The translations under genes and the position numbers were made by a program. A stretch of 64,000 nucleotides of DNA from CALMAK01 sp964392265 (GTDB lineage: Bacteria; Patescibacteriota; Saccharimonadia; Saccharimonadales; Saccharimonadaceae), in assembly GCA_964392265.1 (NCBI GenBank), contig CAYMOS010000003.1, positions 62,001-126,000 of the forward strand, written 5' to 3'. Shown piece by piece: positions 17,660-25,709 of the stretch. A model generated the notes under the pieces. That model saw nothing but the letters and a program-made list of their open reading frames with translations. It ran no database searches and was not told the origin of the DNA. Position 1 is the stretch's first letter. Each line of letters opens with the position of its first letter.

Positions 17660-18673
17660 ATGTACGAACGAGTTGTTAGTGGTGTGATAAAGCAATTCGA
17701 TCTTCGGGTGACACACGTCGGCCAGCCACAAAAAGGCTATCGCAACGAATCATATGCCTTGATATTGGTGAATGGCGAGATAGTCAACCTACTTTTTTAT
17801 AAACGCGAGGAAGGTATATTGCACCGCATTCGACGTGCTGATTCGTTCTCGCATCAAGCGGCCATGGCGGGCTATCCCGTGCGCGATCGTTATGACAAGC
17901 GAACCGTCAAATTGCAAACACCCCGTGGAGCATCATATGCCGCCGTCTATACTTATCTTCCCGGGGCAACGATTCCATGGGAGGCATATTCACGTCGCCA
18001 TATCAAGCTGCTTGGCTGGGCCATGAGCGATCTGCATGCCGTAGGAAATGATGCAGCCGTCTCTCAGGATCAAACCGTTATCCCGCACGAAATTACACCA
18101 ATCGTTGCACGGATGGAGACGTATTTTCACGATGTTGGGGTGAGGAGCGCGATGCAAAAGACGCTTGGTGTTACGCTCGCCTCTCAGGTGTTCACTCGTC
18201 TTGGGCGGCTCCTTGCTGTCGTAGGATCCATACAAGATAGGAGGTTACTTCATATGGATTTAGTTCGGGGGAATGCCTTATTTGCCCCGGCAACCCACTC
18301 GGACTGCTGGCAATTGAAGGGACTGGCATTAACTGGTGTGATTGATTTTGAAAAAGCCTCAGTAGGGCCGCCAATGGTTGATATAGCTCGCAGTCTTGCC
18401 TTTTTGCTGGTGGACTGTCCATTCTATGACGCGGCGGCTATTGAGCGATATTTCATTCAATCGGGCTATGTAAAACGCGGGGCTTCCGGATTTGACGATG
18501 CGATTGCAATAGACGGCTATACGTCTCGACAACTACTGCACGGGTTGGTGGGACTGTTTTTGCTGTATGATTTCTATAAGTTTTTGCGTCATACCCCCTA
18601 TGAGTCCCTCGCGAGCAATCATCACTATATTCGAACGCGCGATATGCTCCTTCGGCGCGATATGCTACAATAA
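17660..18673 (+). CDS. APH-family phosphotransferase
   Basis: A 337-residue kinase-like protein. The catalytic loop HMDLVRGNAL near residue 200 matches the HxDxxxxN motif of aminoglycoside, choline and homoserine kinases, and VIDFEKAS near 228 is the metal-binding DF motif. A nucleotide-loop lysine region lies near residue 40. The substrate is unknown; small-molecule hydroxyls (choline, ethanolamine, thiamine, sugars) are all possible. The start at 17660 follows the DHFR stop by four bases, so the genes are one operon. It may act with the cytidylyltransferase-like gene that follows. Confidence 0.75.
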   Translation: MYERVVSGVIKQFDLRVTHVGQPQKGYRNESYALILVNGEIVNLLFYKREEGILHRIRRADSFSHQAAMAGYPVRDRYDKRTVKLQTPRGASYAAVYTYLPGATIPWEAYSRRHIKLLGWAMSDLHAVGNDAAVSQDQTVIPHEITPIVARMETYFHDVGVRSAMQKTLGVTLASQVFTRLGRLLAVVGSIQDRRLLHMDLVRGNALFAPATHSDCWQLKGLALTGVIDFEKASVGPPMVDIARSLAFLLVDCPFYDAAAIERYFIQSGYVKRGASGFDDAIAIDGYTSRQLLHGLVGLFLLYDFYKFLRHTPYESLASNHHYIRTRDMLLRRDMLQ

Positions 18674-18698
18674 AATCAACGTAGGAGGAGGAAACATA

Positions 18699-19253
18699 AT
18701 GAGCTCATGGAAGAAGCGGCTGATTTCGCAGAGTGACCTGATGACTTTACATGACAAGCTAAAAGAAAAAGACAAGAAAATTGTATTTACCGCTGGGTCA
18801 TGGGATTTGATTCATGCCGGACAGTGTCGTTATCTTGAGGAAGCAAAAAAGCTTGGCGATATTTTAGTGGTTGGTGTTAGTAGTAATGCGGCGATTAGTC
18901 GAGTCAAAGGCCCTAATAAACCGATTCTTGATGAAAAAATTCGTGCCGAAATGCTGACGTATCTCCGCAGTGTTGATTTTGTGACTGTCCTGCCCGAGCC
19001 GAGCTGTCAGCCTTCGTTGGGCCTCTTGCGACCTGACGTCTATGTGACAGTGAAAGAAGATTGGACGGGTCAATACAAAGAGTCGCGTGAATACAAGACG
19101 GTCAATAGTTATGGCGGCGAGGTGATTGTTGTCGATCGTCAGTCCACCAGTGTATCAACGACACAGATTTTGCAACGTGCCGTCGGTGGACATCTCAGTG
19201 ATATCTTGAAAGACTTTATGCAATACCGAAAAGACCCTATCAAGGAGAAATAG
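18699..19253 (+). CDS. Cytidylyltransferase-like (RfaE2/TagD-type) protein
   Basis: A 184-residue Rossmann nucleotidyltransferase. FTAGSWDLIHAGQCRYLEEAKKLGD aligns with the family's DLLHxGHxRYLExA segment, and ISRVKGPNKPILDEKIRAEML and LRPDVYVTVKEDW match later conserved regions. The second histidine of the HxGH signature is glutamine here, which may change activity. A strong GGAGGAGG site fixes the start at 18699. Neighbours are a kinase and a HIT hydrolase, which fits NDP-linked small-molecule activation, but the substrate is unproven. Confidence 0.8.
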   Translation: MSSWKKRLISQSDLMTLHDKLKEKDKKIVFTAGSWDLIHAGQCRYLEEAKKLGDILVVGVSSNAAISRVKGPNKPILDEKIRAEMLTYLRSVDFVTVLPEPSCQPSLGLLRPDVYVTVKEDWTGQYKESREYKTVNSYGGEVIVVDRQSTSVSTTQILQRAVGGHLSDILKDFMQYRKDPIKEK

Positions 19254-19795
19254 TGCTGACTCCTGAACAGCAAGCCGCAGAAGAAGCCTACCGCACCGCT
19301 CGGACGACCGGGGCGTACGATCAGATATGGCAGACGGTGGGCCGCTGTGTCTTTTGCGATCATGATCAGACGCAGAAACATCATGAAATTTACGAGGAAA
19401 ATGGCGTATATATGACGGTGCCTGCCTATGCCTACATTGATGGACACATCCTGGTGATCCCTCGTCGTCACGTACGCTCTGTCAAAGAGTTGACACCTGG
19501 TGAATGGGAGACGATGCGCAAGCTATTTTACCTTGCAAAAAAGATGATTCGTGACGTTCATGGTGTGAAAGGGATGCAGATTGTGCAAAAAGATGGCATC
19601 GCTGCACAAAGCACGGTCGAGCATATTCATTTTCACTGTGTGCCGTTTGACCAGCCTGACCTTTCGCAGTGGAACTACCGCGAACTCGATAACACTCCAG
19701 CTGAAAATGCCGCCAAATATCACGAGAAATTAGAGACAGTAAAAAAACTTGCCAAGCGATTCGCCAAGAAGTACCAGGATGATGACAGCAATTAA
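19253..19795 (+). CDS. HIT family hydrolase
   Basis: A 180-residue histidine-triad protein. EHIHFHCVPFD near residue 125 is the HxHxHxx active site and FCDHDQTQKHHEIYEEN the N-terminal region. The family hydrolyses dinucleoside polyphosphates or nucleotide phosphoramidates/adenylates. The GTG start overlaps the stop of the preceding gene by one base (TAGTG), indicating translational coupling; GGAG lies upstream. Confidence 0.9.
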   Translation: MLTPEQQAAEEAYRTARTTGAYDQIWQTVGRCVFCDHDQTQKHHEIYEENGVYMTVPAYAYIDGHILVIPRRHVRSVKELTPGEWETMRKLFYLAKKMIRDVHGVKGMQIVQKDGIAAQSTVEHIHFHCVPFDQPDLSQWNYRELDNTPAENAAKYHEKLETVKKLAKRFAKKYQDDDSN

Positions 19796-20714
19796 TGACG
19801 ACACAATTTTTATTGTTGCGCCGCGCGAGGTGAGCCAGGCGCGTTTCAAACAGATCGTCAAACACTACCTGCCAAAAGCCCCCATTGTCCTGGGGGTAAG
19901 TAAAGAACCGTATGTCGCTGGACTTGAGGGACAGCCACAGTTTGCTATGTTGGACCTACGTACTGTGCAGCCAGTTATTGACAGGGTTAATGCTGTGTCG
20001 CCGGGGGCGATTCGCGTCCTTGCCTACTCGCAGTCAGAGTTAGCGGATATTGTGGCGGCGCATCGGTTCAAACGAGTCTTATTAGTCAATGGTTCATGGC
20101 ACTATACGTTCCAGAATCACCCAGCATACCAAGTCTTATTAGAACGAAATATTCCGTTTAAATACCTGTCGCCATTTGTCGATGAAGACGAGGCGCATGC
20201 CTATGAACAACATCATTCATACGCACCAAATCTGCCGAAAAAAGGCACCGTCTTGTCGGATACTGAGATGCTGGCTGCTGCGGCCGAGGCAGCGAAACAA
20301 TCATATGATTATAGTTTTCAGACAGGGGCATCCCTAGGCCGCCGGACGGATGAAGGCTACGCGTATTTGTTTGATGCCTTCAACAAGGTGGTGCCGTATC
20401 AGTCGTATGCCTTGCATCATGGAAACTCCAGAGAAAGGCATGGTTCAGAGGTGCACAACACGACACATTACGATACGATTCATGCCGAGATGCACCTGCT
20501 GATTCGCGCGCTTGAGAATGGCACCGACCTCAAAGGAACGACGCTATTCATTAATCTCCTCCCCTGTCCTAGTTGCGCGAGGACACTCACGCAGACGGGC
20601 ATCGATGAAATCGTTTATGTGAATGATCATTCCGGAGGGTATGGCAAGATGATATTAGAGGCAAGTGGTAAAAATGTTCGTCAGCATGTAACGCAAAAAG
20701 GAGACGCAGTATGA
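19779..20714 (+). CDS. Two-domain protein with C-terminal dCMP/cytidine-deaminase domain
   Basis: A protein of about 311 residues. The C-terminal part is a CDA-fold zinc deaminase: THYDTIHAEMHLL (HAE motif) and LLPCPSCARTLTQTGI (PCxxC). Residues 1 to about 165 form a separate alpha/beta domain that I do not recognise (FIVAPREVSQARF, RVLLVNGSWHYTFQ). It overlaps the HIT gene by 17 bases and thyA by four (ATGA). Deamination of dCMP to dUMP would feed thyA directly, which is the likely role. The start is one of two adjacent ATGs (19779 or 19782). Confidence 0.82.
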   Translation: MMTAINDDTIFIVAPREVSQARFKQIVKHYLPKAPIVLGVSKEPYVAGLEGQPQFAMLDLRTVQPVIDRVNAVSPGAIRVLAYSQSELADIVAAHRFKRVLLVNGSWHYTFQNHPAYQVLLERNIPFKYLSPFVDEDEAHAYEQHHSYAPNLPKKGTVLSDTEMLAAAAEAAKQSYDYSFQTGASLGRRTDEGYAYLFDAFNKVVPYQSYALHHGNSRERHGSEVHNTTHYDTIHAEMHLLIRALENGTDLKGTTLFINLLPCPSCARTLTQTGIDEIVYVNDHSGGYGKMILEASGKNVRQHVTQKGDAV

Positions 20715-21529
20715 GCACGGCAAAGCATCCCGAATACGAATACTTACAGTTAATGGCGGATATCCTGAAAGATGGCAAAAGCAAACCTTCTCGTGGTATC
20801 CATGACCTTAAATCGATCTTTGGATACCAGATTCGTTTTGACATGCGTCACGGCTTTCCGCTGCTGACCACTAAAAAAATGCCGTTTAAGATTCTGCTGC
20901 ACGAGTTGTTCTGGTTTATTTCTGGTAGCACGAATATTCAGTACCTGCATGACCACAAAATCCATTATTGGGATGGTTTTGCCGATAAGGACCTCAACCT
21001 TGGCCCGGTCTATGGCGCGCAGTGGCGCCACTGGAAGTCACCAAGCGGCGAGGAGATTGACCAGCTTGCCTGGGCGATTAATGAGATAAAGAATAATCCA
21101 GACTCAAAAGGCATTATCGTCAACGCGTGGAACGTGGCAGATCTTGAGGCAATGCGCTTGCCGCCGTGCCACACCATGTTCCAATTTGATGTGACGAAGG
21201 GTAAATTGCGCATGCAACTCTACCAGCGATCAAGCGACGTCTTTTTGGGATTGCCGTTTAACATCGCACAGTATGCGATGCTACTGCATATGGTGGCGCA
21301 TCTGACAGGGCTGGAGGCGCGCGAGTTGATTGTCAGTATTGGCAACGCACATTTGTACAAGAACCACCTTGATGCCGCGAAAGAGCAGCTCCGCCGCAAG
21401 CCGTATGCGTTTCCAAAGCTAAAGATTGTTGGCGAGGTTGCCTCGATCGATGACTTTACCGAAGAAAACTTTGTGCTTGAAGGCTACGAGGCGCATCCGC
21501 ATATCAAGGCCGATCTTGTGATTCTGTAA
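20711..21529 (+). CDS. thyA: Thymidylate synthase
   Basis: Methylates dUMP to dTMP with methylene-tetrahydrofolate; 272 residues. The active-site cysteine is in LPPCHTMFQFDV near residue 155, followed by QLYQRSSDVFLGLPFNIAQYA. The N-terminal substrate loop DMRHGFPLLTTKKMPFK and the C-terminal AHPHIKADLVIL are also present. It is the last gene of the DHFR-to-thyA block and its 3' end overlaps the convergent glycosyltransferase by 26 bases. Confidence 0.97.
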   Translation: MSTAKHPEYEYLQLMADILKDGKSKPSRGIHDLKSIFGYQIRFDMRHGFPLLTTKKMPFKILLHELFWFISGSTNIQYLHDHKIHYWDGFADKDLNLGPVYGAQWRHWKSPSGEEIDQLAWAINEIKNNPDSKGIIVNAWNVADLEAMRLPPCHTMFQFDVTKGKLRMQLYQRSSDVFLGLPFNIAQYAMLLHMVAHLTGLEARELIVSIGNAHLYKNHLDAAKEQLRRKPYAFPKLKIVGEVASIDDFTEENFVLEGYEAHPHIKADLVIL

Positions 21530-22685
21530 CCAGCTGTTCGTAGACACTAAGATGATCATTGACCATTGTCTCGAGTGTAAAACGTTGCTCGAACGATTGT
21601 CGACACGTAGCCCGATCAATTGATGGAAGTTTTGCAATGGCGGCCGCCATTGCCCCTGCGGCTTGTTTGTCGTCCTGATAGTCGATAATATAGCCGGTTC
21701 GACCTGACTCGATGATTTCAGGCGTTGCCCCGATCGTCATACCGATAACGGGCGTGCCTGAGGCCAGTGATTCGATCGAGACCATGCCGAATGGCTCATC
21801 AAACGTCGAAGGAACCAGGAGGCCGCGTGCATTACCGAGAAACTGCTGCTTTTGATACTCGTCTTTTAGGTGGCCGATATATTCGATTGTCTCCCCTAGT
21901 TCTGGTTCGATGACTTTTTGCCAGTACGTGTCGTTTGCCTCATCAGCATAATGCTTGCCGGCGATTTTGAGCATGAGGGGTGTTGTGGCGGTCTGGTTGT
22001 ATGCTTTTACGGCATTAATGGCAATATGGACACCCTTCGGTTGGATGATTCGACCCAAGTAGGCCATGTAATTGTTGTCAGGACGATCAAGCGGGCGAAA
22101 ACGATGAGGATCAATGCCATGGTAGATGTTCGCTACCCAGTTGGTGTCAGGCGGCATACCTTGACGTTGTGCCTTTGACAGTGACAGCCAATTGAGATGA
22201 TCGTACTTTGGAAAGACATTTTTGTACTTGACGGAAAAATTAAACGGGTCATGATGAGTAAACACCACGGGCACTCGACACAGTTCGGCAAACGGCAGCG
22301 CCAAGTCTTCTTCGTTTGTGTAAATATGGACGATGTCAATTTCGTCATTATTAGCGGCTGCGTAGGCCTTGGCAATAATCTCTGCTTGTACTTGTCGGGC
22401 AAGATTAATGAAGGTAAACGGGTGTTTCTTGAGGAGGGCGACATAGGTATCTCCCCTGCCTGCTAGTTCGGACTCAAACAGGCTAAGGTCAGCCGTGATC
22501 GATCTTGCCGTAGTGTCTGTCGGCCCAGGCGTAAATAACGTGACATCGACACCTCGGTCCATCAGACCTTGGGCTAAGGATAGAGCTAATTCACCAGGAG
22601 AAAAGATCACCTGTGGGAGGATATCACGGTGAATAAAGATGTGCGGAACAACCAGACCGACGCGGAGTTTAGGACTCGTCATCAT
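21504..22685 (-). CDS. Glycosyltransferase family 4 protein
   Basis: A 393-residue GT-B glycosyltransferase. The N-terminal domain begins LRVGLVVPHIF with GELALSLAQGLMDRG. The C-terminal donor domain has YLGRIIQPKGVHIAINAV near 200 and VPSTFDEPFGMVSIESLASGTPVIG near 300, which contains the EX7E-type glutamates. The sugar and acceptor are unknown; envelope glycan synthesis is probable. The short peptide gene upstream overlaps its start by 17 bases. Confidence 0.88.
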   Translation of the reverse strand: MMTSPKLRVGLVVPHIFIHRDILPQVIFSPGELALSLAQGLMDRGVDVTLFTPGPTDTTARSITADLSLFESELAGRGDTYVALLKKHPFTFINLARQVQAEIIAKAYAAANNDEIDIVHIYTNEEDLALPFAELCRVPVVFTHHDPFNFSVKYKNVFPKYDHLNWLSLSKAQRQGMPPDTNWVANIYHGIDPHRFRPLDRPDNNYMAYLGRIIQPKGVHIAINAVKAYNQTATTPLMLKIAGKHYADEANDTYWQKVIEPELGETIEYIGHLKDEYQKQQFLGNARGLLVPSTFDEPFGMVSIESLASGTPVIGMTIGATPEIIESGRTGYIIDYQDDKQAAGAMAAAIAKLPSIDRATCRQSFEQRFTLETMVNDHLSVYEQLVTESQDRP

Positions 22686-22761
22686 CCAAGAAACTGAGAT
22701 CTAGATCGCCGTCGTTGAGGCTTGGTTCATTGTAGTAACCATCTGCTTGTGTATCAGTCAT
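22669..22761 (-). CDS. Short acidic peptide upstream of the glycosyltransferase
   Basis: A 30-residue reading frame that starts MTDTQADGYYNEP and ends LSFLDDDES. It has 9 Asp/Glu and no Lys or Arg. Support: a strong AAGGAG ribosome site eight to ten bases before the ATG, and a 17-base overlap with the start of the glycosyltransferase, which suggests translational coupling. It could be a real small protein or a leader peptide. I do not recognise it. Confidence 0.5.
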   Translation of the reverse strand: MTDTQADGYYNEPSLNDGDLDLSFLDDDES

Positions 22762-22821
22762 TATGAGGTCTCCTTCTTGCCTCTTATTGTAGCAGTCCAT
22801 CTGGTATGAGGCAATAAAGCA

Positions 22822-22852
22822 AACAGCCATCCCTTAGGAAGAGATGGCTGTT
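22822..22852 (-). terminator. Intrinsic terminator after rplA
   Basis: A ten-base stem AACAGCCATC / GATGGCTGTT with an 11-base loop, then TTGCTTTATT on the minus strand, about 20 bases after the rplA stop. Confidence 0.8.
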
Positions 22853-22874
22853 GGTAACAGGTCTTGGCGAGTGA

Positions 22875-23963
22875 CTAGTTGACGACGTTTTCAACCTTGA
22901 TACCAGGACCCTGCGTAGTGGTAATGGCGGTTGTTTTGACGTAACTTCCCTTGAGGCCAGTTGGTTTTTGCGCCTGAAGGCTTGCAAAGAAAGCTTCGGC
23001 ATTCTGGCGTAGCTTTTCTGCGCCAAACGATACCTTACCAATCGAAAGGTGAACGATTGCTTGCTTGTCGACGCGGTACTCTACCTTACCAGCTTTGGCT
23101 TCTGATACGGCCTTGGCAACGTCAGTCGCAACGGTTCCAGCCTTCGGGTTAGGCATAAGACCGCGTGGACCTAAGAGGCGTGCATACTTGCCAAGCTTTG
23201 GCATGTACTGTGGGGTTGCGACAAGGATATCAAAATCAAGGACTTCTTTGTCGAGTTGCTTGAGGAAGTTCTCGTCACCAATGACATCGGCACCGGCTTT
23301 TTTAGCAGCAGCGTGATCACCTTCTGGGGCAAAGACGGCAACACGAATGGTCTTACCGGTACCATTTGGCAAACTCACGGTTGCGCGAACGTTCTGATCG
23401 GCCTGACGTGGATCAACGCCAAGACGAATGTGGAGTTCAACGCTTGCGTCAAATTTTGCTGGGTTAGTCTTGACGGCAAGGTCAAGCGCATCAGCAAGGT
23501 TATAAACAGTGGCGCTGTCGACGAGCTTGGCAACTGCCTGGTATTTCTTACCGCGGCGTTCAAGTCGTGGACGAGTAACAGGTTTTGGACCTTTCTTGCT
23601 ATGAGCCTCAGCCTCTGGATCTTGAGGAGTGGTGTCGCCTGCAACTTTGCGAGCTTCCTTCTCGGCTTTTTCGTCAGCTTCTTTGAGAGCTTTTTCGCTA
23701 CGTTTACCAGCCTTTGCAAAACTTTCCTTGATTTCGACAACTGCTTCAGCAGCATTTGTACTAACTTCATCAATGAAATCTGCCGTAGCATTCGCAATCG
23801 TATCAAGAGCACCTTCGTGTTGTTCGGCGGCAATTGCCTCAGAAGCCTCTGGTGTATTCTCAACATTTGCAATCGCTGCTTCGATCTCAGCGATAGTATT
23901 CTTCTCGGTCATATCAAGACCAAGAGTGGTTGCTCTTTCAAGCAAATCGGCTTTTTTTGCCAT
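22875..23963 (-). CDS. rplA: 50S ribosomal protein L1 with long N-terminal extension
   Basis: L1 stalk protein of 362 residues; typical bacterial L1 is about 230. The L1 core begins near residue 135 (RRGKKYQAVAKLVD) and carries SLPNGTGKTIRVAVFA, GPRGLMPNPKAGTV and VEYRVDKQAIVHLSIGK. Residues 1-40 (KKADLLERATTLGLDMTEKNTIAEIEAAIAN) look like a HeH/SAP-type helical module. Residues 40-130 are an alanine, glutamate and lysine-rich linker. It is monocistronic here, away from rplK. The 5' leader of about 70 bases could hold an L1 autoregulatory site. Confidence 0.96.
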   Translation of the reverse strand: MAKKADLLERATTLGLDMTEKNTIAEIEAAIANVENTPEASEAIAAEQHEGALDTIANATADFIDEVSTNAAEAVVEIKESFAKAGKRSEKALKEADEKAEKEARKVAGDTTPQDPEAEAHSKKGPKPVTRPRLERRGKKYQAVAKLVDSATVYNLADALDLAVKTNPAKFDASVELHIRLGVDPRQADQNVRATVSLPNGTGKTIRVAVFAPEGDHAAAKKAGADVIGDENFLKQLDKEVLDFDILVATPQYMPKLGKYARLLGPRGLMPNPKAGTVATDVAKAVSEAKAGKVEYRVDKQAIVHLSIGKVSFGAEKLRQNAEAFFASLQAQKPTGLKGSYVKTTAITTTQGPGIKVENVVN

Positions 23964-24037
23964 GATTGGTGTAAACCCTTTCTGTGGTGATAGCGACGTT
24001 TATCTGACGTCTCCCAGCATTGATTTGTTATACTTCT

Positions 24038-24066
24038 ATTGTATCACACCAGGGGTAAGATGTCAA
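24038..24066 (-). promoter_or_regulatory. rplA promoter
   Basis: On the minus strand TTGACA (24061-24066), 17-nt spacer, TACAAT (24038-24043). The -35 box directly abuts the stop of the pilin gene. Confidence 0.85.
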
Positions 24067-24624
24067 TTAGGCACCGCGCGTCCAAGCACGCCAGCCAGCA
24101 GGACTTTCGCCGCTTTGACGGTAGCCTGCCATACCGGCAGGTGTCGATCCAGGTAAGACACTTGTGCACATTGCGGTAGAATTACTCCCTGACCAGGATG
24201 TGCCGCCCTCGTAGACAGTCGGCTTGGCAGTGTCTTTAATGTAAATACGCTGATTATTCTTGGTGATGGCCAATAGGGCGTACGAACCGTAAGGACTCGC
24301 GCTGCAGTAAAGAAGATTATAGAATGCGGTCTCGGTATACAGTTCATCGGTCTTGAACGTTACCGCATAAGCGCCAGTAAGAAGGTTGGTGTTTGAGGGG
24401 TAGGCCCCGTTATCTGCCTTGTATCGTACTAACGTACTGCCAAACTTTGCTAGTTCTTCTTTGACTTCTGTATTTCGCGCTTCGACATGAATAGCAGTGT
24501 AGGAAACGCTGGCAATGGTGACAAGTATGCCAATAATAAACAATGTTACGGCTATTTCGACAAGGGTAAAACCAGGCTGGTGCTGGTGAATGGGATGAGA
24601 GGAGGTCGGTAACAACGTAGACAT
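24067..24624 (-). CDS. Type IV pilin-like protein
   Basis: A 185-residue protein with a class III signal: a short leader, then GFTLVEIAVTLFIIGILVTIA, where cleavage before F and methylation are expected and E5 is present. The rest is a pilin-like body (VEARNTEVKEELAKFGSTLVRYKADNGAYPS) with two cysteines (YCSAS, AMCTS). No prepilin peptidase, PilB or PilC is in the window, so this is an orphan pilin or minor pseudopilin whose machinery is encoded elsewhere. Its stop lies one base from the rplA -35 box. Confidence 0.88.
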   Translation of the reverse strand: MSTLLPTSSHPIHQHQPGFTLVEIAVTLFIIGILVTIASVSYTAIHVEARNTEVKEELAKFGSTLVRYKADNGAYPSNTNLLTGAYAVTFKTDELYTETAFYNLLYCSASPYGSYALLAITKNNQRIYIKDTAKPTVYEGGTSWSGSNSTAMCTSVLPGSTPAGMAGYRQSGESPAGWRAWTRGA

Positions 24625-24683
24625 GGTTATGGTTTTATAGTAGCATACATGCCTCGTCCGAGGGTAGGTATGCTACGCGTATG

Positions 24684-24712
24684 TTGAACAATATCCATAA
24701 TGATGCTATGGT
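24684..24712 (+). promoter_or_regulatory. Promoter of the foreign cdsA-like gene
   Basis: TTGAAC (24684-24689), 17-nt spacer, TATGGT (24707-24712) with TGC upstream of the -10. The leader then holds a seven-base hairpin AGTGGAT / ATCCACT before the ribosome site. Confidence 0.6.
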
Positions 24713-24770
24713 ATGAGTGGATCTGTGGGTTCATCCACTAGAGTACCTACAACATTAGGAGGTGGTCGCA

Positions 24771-25580
24771 GTGGCGACCTTTTTGAATACCAAGACCGGG
24801 CGAGGCATCGTCCTTGTGGTCGGGTTACTAGTGGTCGTATCGCTGGGGTACTGGCCCGTGATCGTTCTGACCACCGTGGTTGCGATCGCGTGCGCATCGG
24901 AGATTCTGTCGTTTACGGGACCTCTCGAGAAGAATTTCTCAAATAGGGCCTACATGGCCCTTATGGTCCAGATGTGGCTTGTGTGTATCGGCGCGTACAG
25001 TGGGACGCGGATCATGAACGGCCACGACGTCTGGCTCGTTATGGTCATCATCGTGACTGTCTATGTCGAGAACGCCACCGCTCAAGTCTTCGGCAAGCGG
25101 TTCGGCCGCACGAAGCTATTCCCCCGCCACTCACCCAAGAAGACAGTGGCAGGCGCTGTCTGGGGCTGGGTTTTCGGCTCAGTCGCAGGCGCTGTCACTC
25201 TGGGTCTGGTGTGGCTGTTTGGTGGTGTCGGCGATCAGATCGCGGCCAACTGGAGACAGTGGCTAGTAATTCTCATCATTACGCCGCCCTTTGCCGAAGT
25301 CGGCGACTGGATCGAGAGCCGACTGAAAAGGCTCGTTGGGGTTAAAGACTCTGGCGATATCATCGCGGTCAACCCGAGCCGACTAGTTCGGATTTTCGGC
25401 CTGAGTGCGGTGTTCGGCCGGCAAGGAGGTGCGCTGGACAAGACGGACTCGTTGTGGTTCGTCATGACAGCAGCGTACCTGATCTTGGCGACATCATGGC
25501 AAGCTGGTCTTGTGCTCGCGCTGGGGGTCGTGGCCGCCATCATGTATGTTCGCATGACCCAAGTAGTGCATCATCAATGA
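24771..25580 (+). CDS. Phosphatidate cytidylyltransferase (CdsA family), probable lateral gain
   Basis: Makes CDP-diacylglycerol from phosphatidate and CTP in the membrane. About 269 residues with seven to eight hydrophobic segments. The C-terminal signature is recognisable: ESRLKRLVGVKDSGDII, then GRQGGALDKTDS in place of the usual HGGxxDRxD. I place the start at GTG 24771, seven bases after AGGAGGT; an in-frame GTG at 24762 overlaps that site. Base composition is clearly more GC-rich than its neighbours and it sits alone on the plus strand between pilin and rplK with its own promoter and hairpin. A second, native-looking cdsA is at 38531. Confidence 0.8.
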   Translation: MATFLNTKTGRGIVLVVGLLVVVSLGYWPVIVLTTVVAIACASEILSFTGPLEKNFSNRAYMALMVQMWLVCIGAYSGTRIMNGHDVWLVMVIIVTVYVENATAQVFGKRFGRTKLFPRHSPKKTVAGAVWGWVFGSVAGAVTLGLVWLFGGVGDQIAANWRQWLVILIITPPFAEVGDWIESRLKRLVGVKDSGDIIAVNPSRLVRIFGLSAVFGRQGGALDKTDSLWFVMTAAYLILATSWQAGLVLALGVVAAIMYVRMTQVVHHQ

Positions 25581-25597
25581 AAAACAGCACGGATCCC

Positions 25598-25631
25598 CCT
25601 CCCTATCGTCAAAGACAGTACGATAGGGAGG
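25598..25631 (+). terminator. Perfect hairpin after the foreign cdsA
   Basis: A 12-bp perfect stem (CCTCCCTATCGT with ACGATAGGGAGG) and a 10-nt loop, 18 bases beyond the stop. It lacks a proper T tract (TGAATTTCC follows), so termination is likely but weaker than usual. Confidence 0.6.
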
Positions 25632-25660
25632 TGAATTTCCCTGACATTATTTGTTATATC

Positions 25661-25688
25661 TAAAACCGCCCCTAGAGAGGCGGTTTTA
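25661..25688 (-). terminator. Terminator after rplK
   Basis: A ten-base perfect stem TAAAACCGCC / GGCGGTTTTA with an eight-base loop; it can act on both strands and lies 22 bases past the rplK stop. Confidence 0.85.
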
Positions 25689-25709
25689 GATTGATTGACA
25701 TGATTATCA

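Noticed and set aside
23256..23990. A 244-residue open frame on the plus strand opposite rplA
   Set aside because: It is antisense to the well-supported L1 gene and its low-complexity Ser/Phe-rich product follows from the codon bias of L1.
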